A DNA stretch of 64,000 bases from JADFRG01 sp036986135 (GTDB lineage Bacteria > Chloroflexota > Anaerolineae > Anaerolineales > E44-bin32), in the NCBI GenBank assembly GCA_036986135.1, contig BTQZ01000003.1, positions 79,036-143,035 on the forward strand, given 5' to 3'. The notes under the pieces were generated by a model. The model worked only from the letters and a program-made list of their open reading frames with translations. It did not search any database and was not told the origin of the DNA. This document shows, in pieces, positions 63,020 to 64,000 of this stretch; the stretch's first letter is position 1; the number at the start of each line of letters is the position of its first letter. The translations under genes were made by a program, and so were the position numbers.

Positions 63020-63550
63020 TCATTCGGTCGAAGCTCTATCTCCGGCGAGGAGCTGCCGCCCCACCCGATAGGCCCATAACGGGTAGCCGAAGTACAAAGC
63101 TCCCAGGATGATTGCCGCCACGCTGAGCTGCAACTTGCCGCTGCGGCGGCCCAGGAAACCGGTGATCACGATCCACACACCCACCAGCAGGATGGATGCG
63201 GATGCGTACGCAACCTGCTCTAAGAACGACATTGCGCCTGTGATCAGCAGCAATTGGAACACCACGACCCCGACAATCCCGACAACTGCCACAAGCATCG
63301 CAACGAGACTTAGCCGCGGTGATTGAGGTCTCAGAATCCGATGGAAGGCTACTACAACTGGCAGTGCAAGAGTGTATTGGACAAGAACGAAGAGGTCATT
63401 AAGCGGGCCGAAAACACCAAGGGGCTCAATGCTGGCAAAGATGCCAACGTACAGAAGCACAAGAAATGCTATGCCAAATGCGGACACTGCCGAACTGACG
63501 TATGCGCTCCTGCCAGCCGCACGAAATGGAGTCGAACCTTCACTTTGCAT
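63020..63550 (-). CDS. small integral membrane protein, DUF4386-like
   Basis: The 176-residue protein has about five membrane helices (SAVSAFGIAFLVLLYVGIFA; LVAMLVAVVGIVGVVVFQLL; ASILLVGVWIVITGFLGRRS). N-terminal MQSEGSTPFRAAGRS is cytoplasmic. DUF4386-like by topology and the PLGVFGPLNDL loop; function unknown. Confidence 0.65.
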   Translation of the reverse strand: MQSEGSTPFRAAGRSAYVSSAVSAFGIAFLVLLYVGIFASIEPLGVFGPLNDLFVLVQYTLALPVVVAFHRILRPQSPRLSLVAMLVAVVGIVGVVVFQLLLITGAMSFLEQVAYASASILLVGVWIVITGFLGRRSGKLQLSVAAIILGALYFGYPLWAYRVGRQLLAGDRASTE

Positions 63551-63890
63551 CGCACACCTCCATCTTTAGCTCATCCGTTACACAATGTTGCCGGTGCTAA
63601 TCAAATGCTCGCCATCTTGGAATGGCCGCATTCTTTCATGCTTCTCGGTGTTCAAGCAATTCGCGCAAATCCTTAGGGTCCCGAGGCTGCCTTCTATGTG
63701 GGCGCTGCTGTCAAGCCCCCTGGTCTCTATTGAATCTTAAGCTGCCGGGACTTTGCCATGCTTCCCTTCCATGCTGCCTCAGATTTGGCGGCTCATGAGC
63801 CTGCTTCGGCTCTGGCCTGGCTGGCAGCCTCCTGGTAGGTCGGGCGTTTATCGCCTCGACAACCTTCCCTGGCCTGGCCGGTACAGACCG
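63551..63890. other. intergenic stretch, no gene recognised
   Basis: Upstream region of the membrane protein, then a GC-rich stretch with repeated CCTGGC/GGCCTGGC units (63820-63880). No coding potential on either strand. Confidence 0.4.
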
Positions 63891-63932
63891 GAGACATGGT
63901 TAACACTTTATTCTGGAGACATGGTTGACACT
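63891..63932 (-). mobile_element. IS481-like terminal motif, tandem
   Basis: GGAGACATGGTTAACAC (63891-63907) and GGAGACATGGTTGACAC (63916-63932) differ at one base. Their reverse complement GTGTnAACCATGTCTCC is like the ends of IS481-family integrase elements (recall). No transposase is present on the left, so this is an isolated or truncated end, or the right edge of an element largely lost. Confidence 0.45.
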
Positions 63933-64000
63933 CGGCTCGGATCGTCCACCTGCCTTCGGCTCAACCCGACTTTAGACACAATATCGTGGATCTTGTTCGA

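Overview
The window looks like a chromosomal segment of a Chloroflexota-like bacterium, possibly an uncultured Anaerolineae or Dehalococcoidia relative. The basis is family recall from the types of proteins present (HTH-less response regulators, YfhO-type membrane proteins, DUF2007, TPR and zinc-ribbon proteins), a moderately high GC look, and the way genes start; no database search was possible. Two initiation styles are mixed. Many genes have a Shine-Dalgarno site, but at least six first-in-unit genes have a -10 box 6-9 bases before the start codon, so their mRNAs should be leaderless or nearly so. A few genes have a good Shine-Dalgarno site only in front of an ATC or ATT codon.

Layout, left to right. 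1-9.3 kb: a PrsW-like membrane protein cut by the window edge, a selenocysteine tRNA with its own promoter, an M50 site-2 protease, a minus-strand run (cupin, UbiA prenyltransferase, MoeA, MoeA fused to a periplasmic-binding-like domain), then DinB, an SDR protein without its catalytic Tyr, proline dehydrogenase, a 5' half-tRNA relic and tRNA-Lys. 9.6-15.3 kb: alpha/beta hydrolase, a receiver-only response regulator, a LysM-M23 cell-wall hydrolase, DUF2007, a pair of unrecognised genes, tRNA-Arg. 15.3-22.9 kb: two small proteins, UvrB, a PHP phosphoesterase, PolX with a broken polymerase triad, DegV, an ACT-domain protein and a small membrane protein. 23.2-26.0 kb: a partner-switching module (STAS antagonist, HATPase anti-sigma kinase, membrane SpoIIE-type phosphatase).

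26.1-37.2 kb: a tyrosine-recombinase homologue lacking the catalytic Tyr, purine nucleoside phosphorylase, a membrane-anchored protein, GNAT, a 7TM-GAF sensor with a probable HTH tail, FtsK, CDP-alcohol phosphatidyltransferase, Lgt and an ABC exporter. 37.3-43.8 kb: a small conserved protein, a cyclic-nucleotide-binding protein, Hsp20-Lon, a second receiver protein, a PHP-AlbA_2 fusion and MogA. 44.1-48.4 kb: a YvlD/holin-phosphodiesterase fusion, then pgeF-yggS-yggT-DUF167, the ylmD/E/G-type cluster. 48.5-51.6 kb: a membrane NACHT-like HEAT protein with Arg in place of the P-loop Lys, and a coiled-coil zinc-ribbon protein. 51.6-62.5 kb: a tight operon of seven membrane proteins in which two unlike genes are duplicated in tandem (A-B-A'-B'), most likely for surface glycosylation. 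The right end has a 150-bp element with 14-bp inverted repeats, a small membrane protein and an IS481-like end motif.

Molybdenum cofactor genes (two moeA, mogA) together with tRNA-Sec fit a cell that makes a selenocysteine molybdoenzyme such as formate dehydrogenase, but no such enzyme and no selA, selB or selD is in the window. No CRISPR array, rRNA or intact transposase was found.
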